Of a stretch of DNA of 64,000 nucleotides, positions 62,100 to 64,000 are shown piece after piece. How positions within the stretch are numbered: position 1 is the stretch's first letter; every line of letters begins with the position of its first letter. The stretch is from assembly GCA_003024785.1 (NCBI GenBank), contig PUQB01000057.1, positions 410,127 to 474,126 on the forward strand, written 5' to 3'. The position numbers were made by a program, and so were the translations under genes. This DNA is from Selaginella tamariscina (Eukaryota > Streptophyta > Lycopodiopsida > Selaginellales > Selaginellaceae). The notes beneath the pieces are model-generated. The model was not told where the DNA came from, did no database searches, and saw only the letters and a list, made by a program, of their open reading frames with translations.

Positions 62100-62635
62100 C
62101 TTACGGTTTTCGATGGTTTTCTGACTGGGATTAGATTGCCTAAGTAATATCTCTTTTAATCCACTCTCTGCCGTAGTTGGTTGAAATAAAGGTCCAGCCT
62201 GAATATATTTAAGGTTAAATAATTACATTACTCAAAAACTCCAGTTATTTATTAATTATAATTAAGTAAACTCGGACCTTACTATCTAATATGCTCCTAG
62301 ATGTACAATATATATATATATTAGTTACACACACATTTAGTCAGCCTAAAATGTGATGTATAATTACAATGTATATTCTAAAAATGTTAGTATATATAGA
62401 TATATTATTTTAATTATTGCAAAATTTTTAATTAATAACTTACGACTTTGAGAGACTGTAGCTTCGCCAGACAGGGATCCAATGCTTCCGATTTGCCCTT
62501 AGAAACCGTAGTTATTTGGTCCTGAAAAATAGAATTTAATTTGTGTGCGTGCGTGCGTGTGTGTGTGTGTGTGTGTGTAATTTAATAATATGTATGTATG
62601 CTTACTGCTAGCGGAATCGACTCAGCTGCGCCCAT
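61150..62635 (-). CDS. Unidentified small coiled-coil protein (3' end not resolved)
   Basis: Six exons with consistent phases on the minus strand: 62635-62606, 62521-62444, 62198-62105, 61844-61756, 61669-61558 and 61232-61150; the last ends in a donor (AAGAAG|GTAAGT), so at least one exon is missing. About 160 residues so far: MGAAESIPLADQITTVSKGK, LYSLYHKWQKENCTKICKRQ, EAVEELALKLFHRLGHSASV, MKTTASHLEEVGKLQKDVKE. It is helical and charged with heptad-like spacing, probably a subunit of a larger coiled-coil complex (trafficking, kinetochore or Mediator type). I do not recognise the family. It is convergent with DIS3L. Confidence 0.75.
62052..62098. repeat. (GT)n microsatellite
   Basis: About 23 GT units just downstream, in gene sense, of the donor at 62104 on the minus strand. 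Confidence 0.95.
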
Positions 62636-64000
62636 CCTGATTAGATCCCCTGTTTTAGGGTATACCCTGTTTAGGGTTTATTATCTTAATTTTTTATATT
62701 TCAATATTAAACTTTATTAAACAAATGATAATATATATATACTAATATCTTAATGACTTAAAAAATATTATTAAAAATAATATTTTATATGAAACTTAAA
62801 CACGCATATGCATGTGTTTATTCAAATTATGTGAACATTGTCTCACGAGAGCTTCATGATTTAAGTTATTACATATATTAATATTTTATTAAATGTATAT
62901 AGATAGTATAAAAATGGAGTGTTCCTTCCCACATTTTTAATTTTTTAAACCTTTATTTATTTTTTATTTTTACTATGGTCCTAATTCTAATCCATAGTTT
63001 TAACTTATTTTTTTAACTTCTAATGTGTAATTATTATTTATATTAAACCAATGAATTACGAATTACAAAAATTAAATCCATAGTTTAATTTTTAATATTT
63101 TTAGTTCTAATAATTTTTAAGAAAATAAATCTTAATTACATATTTGTGTACATATAATTATATATTAAAATTGTATGACATGAGACCAAATTCTTTACCA
63201 ATACATGTGTGTACTTTATTTTATATATGTATATAATATTTTTATACTTACTGTTTTCTAAATGTTAATTAAATAAATTTTAAATTATCATATATGAGAA
63301 ACATTACTTAAATAAATTGCAAAATTGTCATATATGAGAAAAACTAAGATATACAATTTTGTGTGGTGGTGTGTGTGTGTGTGCATTTGTGTTATTTAAA
63401 TAACATATTATTTAATGTGTTAAAATTATCACGCTCAATATTTAGATGTGTGTGCTTTAAATATGTTATATATGCATAAATTTTATAATAATTTTGTAGA
63501 TACACATTTATAAATTCATAAATATTATCTGTCTATATATATTTAAATTACTTATGAAACATGGAAGTTTCAACCAAGCTTGTTCTCATAATTCTTATAT
63601 AATTTTTTTTTCTATAATTATATACTCGAAACAAATATAGTATTATATATAGAGAACATATAAATTCCATATATAGAGTTGAATAAACTTGAATTAAAAT
63701 TTATGTGTGTGTGTGTATGTATTATACTTATGTGAAACATGCATATGAAAAAGCCCATGACCTCCTAGAAAATCACAGACCCACGTACTCCACATGGGAC
63801 GTCACGATCCAACTGTAATATAACGTCACGTATATATAATACACATGTGCAAACATACACGCACATTTTATATATATTTAATAGAGTATATATATGTACA
63901 AAGATGCCATATGTAGCGTGTCTTTGTCAGGCCTGAAACGACTCAAATATTAAAAAGATAAACATTTGTTTAAGAATTAAACAATATAAACGTGAGTTTT
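62636..64000. other. AT-rich upstream region with two ACGTCA sites
   Basis: There is no coding exon. Two ACGTCACG sequences (63799-63806 and 63823-63830) lie 24 bp apart in an otherwise GC-poor region. Paired TGACG/ACGTCA boxes are known binding sites for plant TGA-type bZIP factors. They may serve the minus-strand gene 1.2 kb away or a gene beyond the right edge. Confidence 0.35.

Overview
The window is nuclear DNA of a land plant. Genes have many small exons with ordinary GT-AG introns, the DNA is AT-rich and crowded with (CT)n, (GT)n and (CA)n tracts, and Ty3/Gypsy chromovirus LTR elements are nested in one another. The PPR gene at 30.7 kb has the MPERD..SWN style of repeat and an N-terminal block that I associate with lycophytes (Selaginella, Isoetes), so a seedless vascular plant is my best guess. 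This rests on remembered family style, not on a search.

Left third (1-18.5 kb), gene-dense. A coiled-coil gene resembling Arabidopsis MEE22/EMB1611 runs off the left edge on the minus strand. It is divergent, across 511 bp, from an F-box/LRR gene orthologous to FBL4 (12 exons, 608 residues). Next come a kinesin-8 gene (about 20 exons) and, convergent with it, a three-exon F-box/PP2 gene on the minus strand.

Middle (18.5-49 kb), mostly repeats. An old LTR copy (family X) at 19.55-29.0 kb was invaded by a chromovirus (element A), which itself carries a second X solo LTR with a 5-bp target duplication. A solo LTR of A's own family, with a 5-bp target duplication, sits in the right remnant. An intronless PPR gene follows. 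From 33 to 48.7 kb lie a large inverted duplication, a rearranged partial copy of the downstream DIS3L gene that forms two hairpins, orphan exons, and a second nest in which a nearly whole chromovirus (element B, target duplication CCTGT) sits inside an older relative (C).

Right part (49-64 kb). A new-looking gene encodes a lysine/arginine-rich segment, a long 16-17-residue repeat array and four PAM2 motifs (the peptide that binds the MLLE domain of poly(A)-binding protein). About 200 bp downstream on the same strand is a DIS3L-type (DIS3L1) cytoplasmic exosome exonuclease with PIN, cold-shock, RNB and S1 regions. Plants are usually credited only with DIS3/RRP44 and DIS3L2/SOV, so this is notable. 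A small unidentified coiled-coil gene lies convergent at 61-62.6 kb.

The most interesting signals are the multi-PAM2 protein beside a cytoplasmic 3'-5' exonuclease, and the DIS3L-derived hairpins 15 kb upstream that could produce small RNAs against that exonuclease. Homology in DIS3L, and at one point each in the kinesin and PP2 genes, moves between reading frames, mostly at short homopolymers. This may be consensus error in the assembly or, for DIS3L, early decay.
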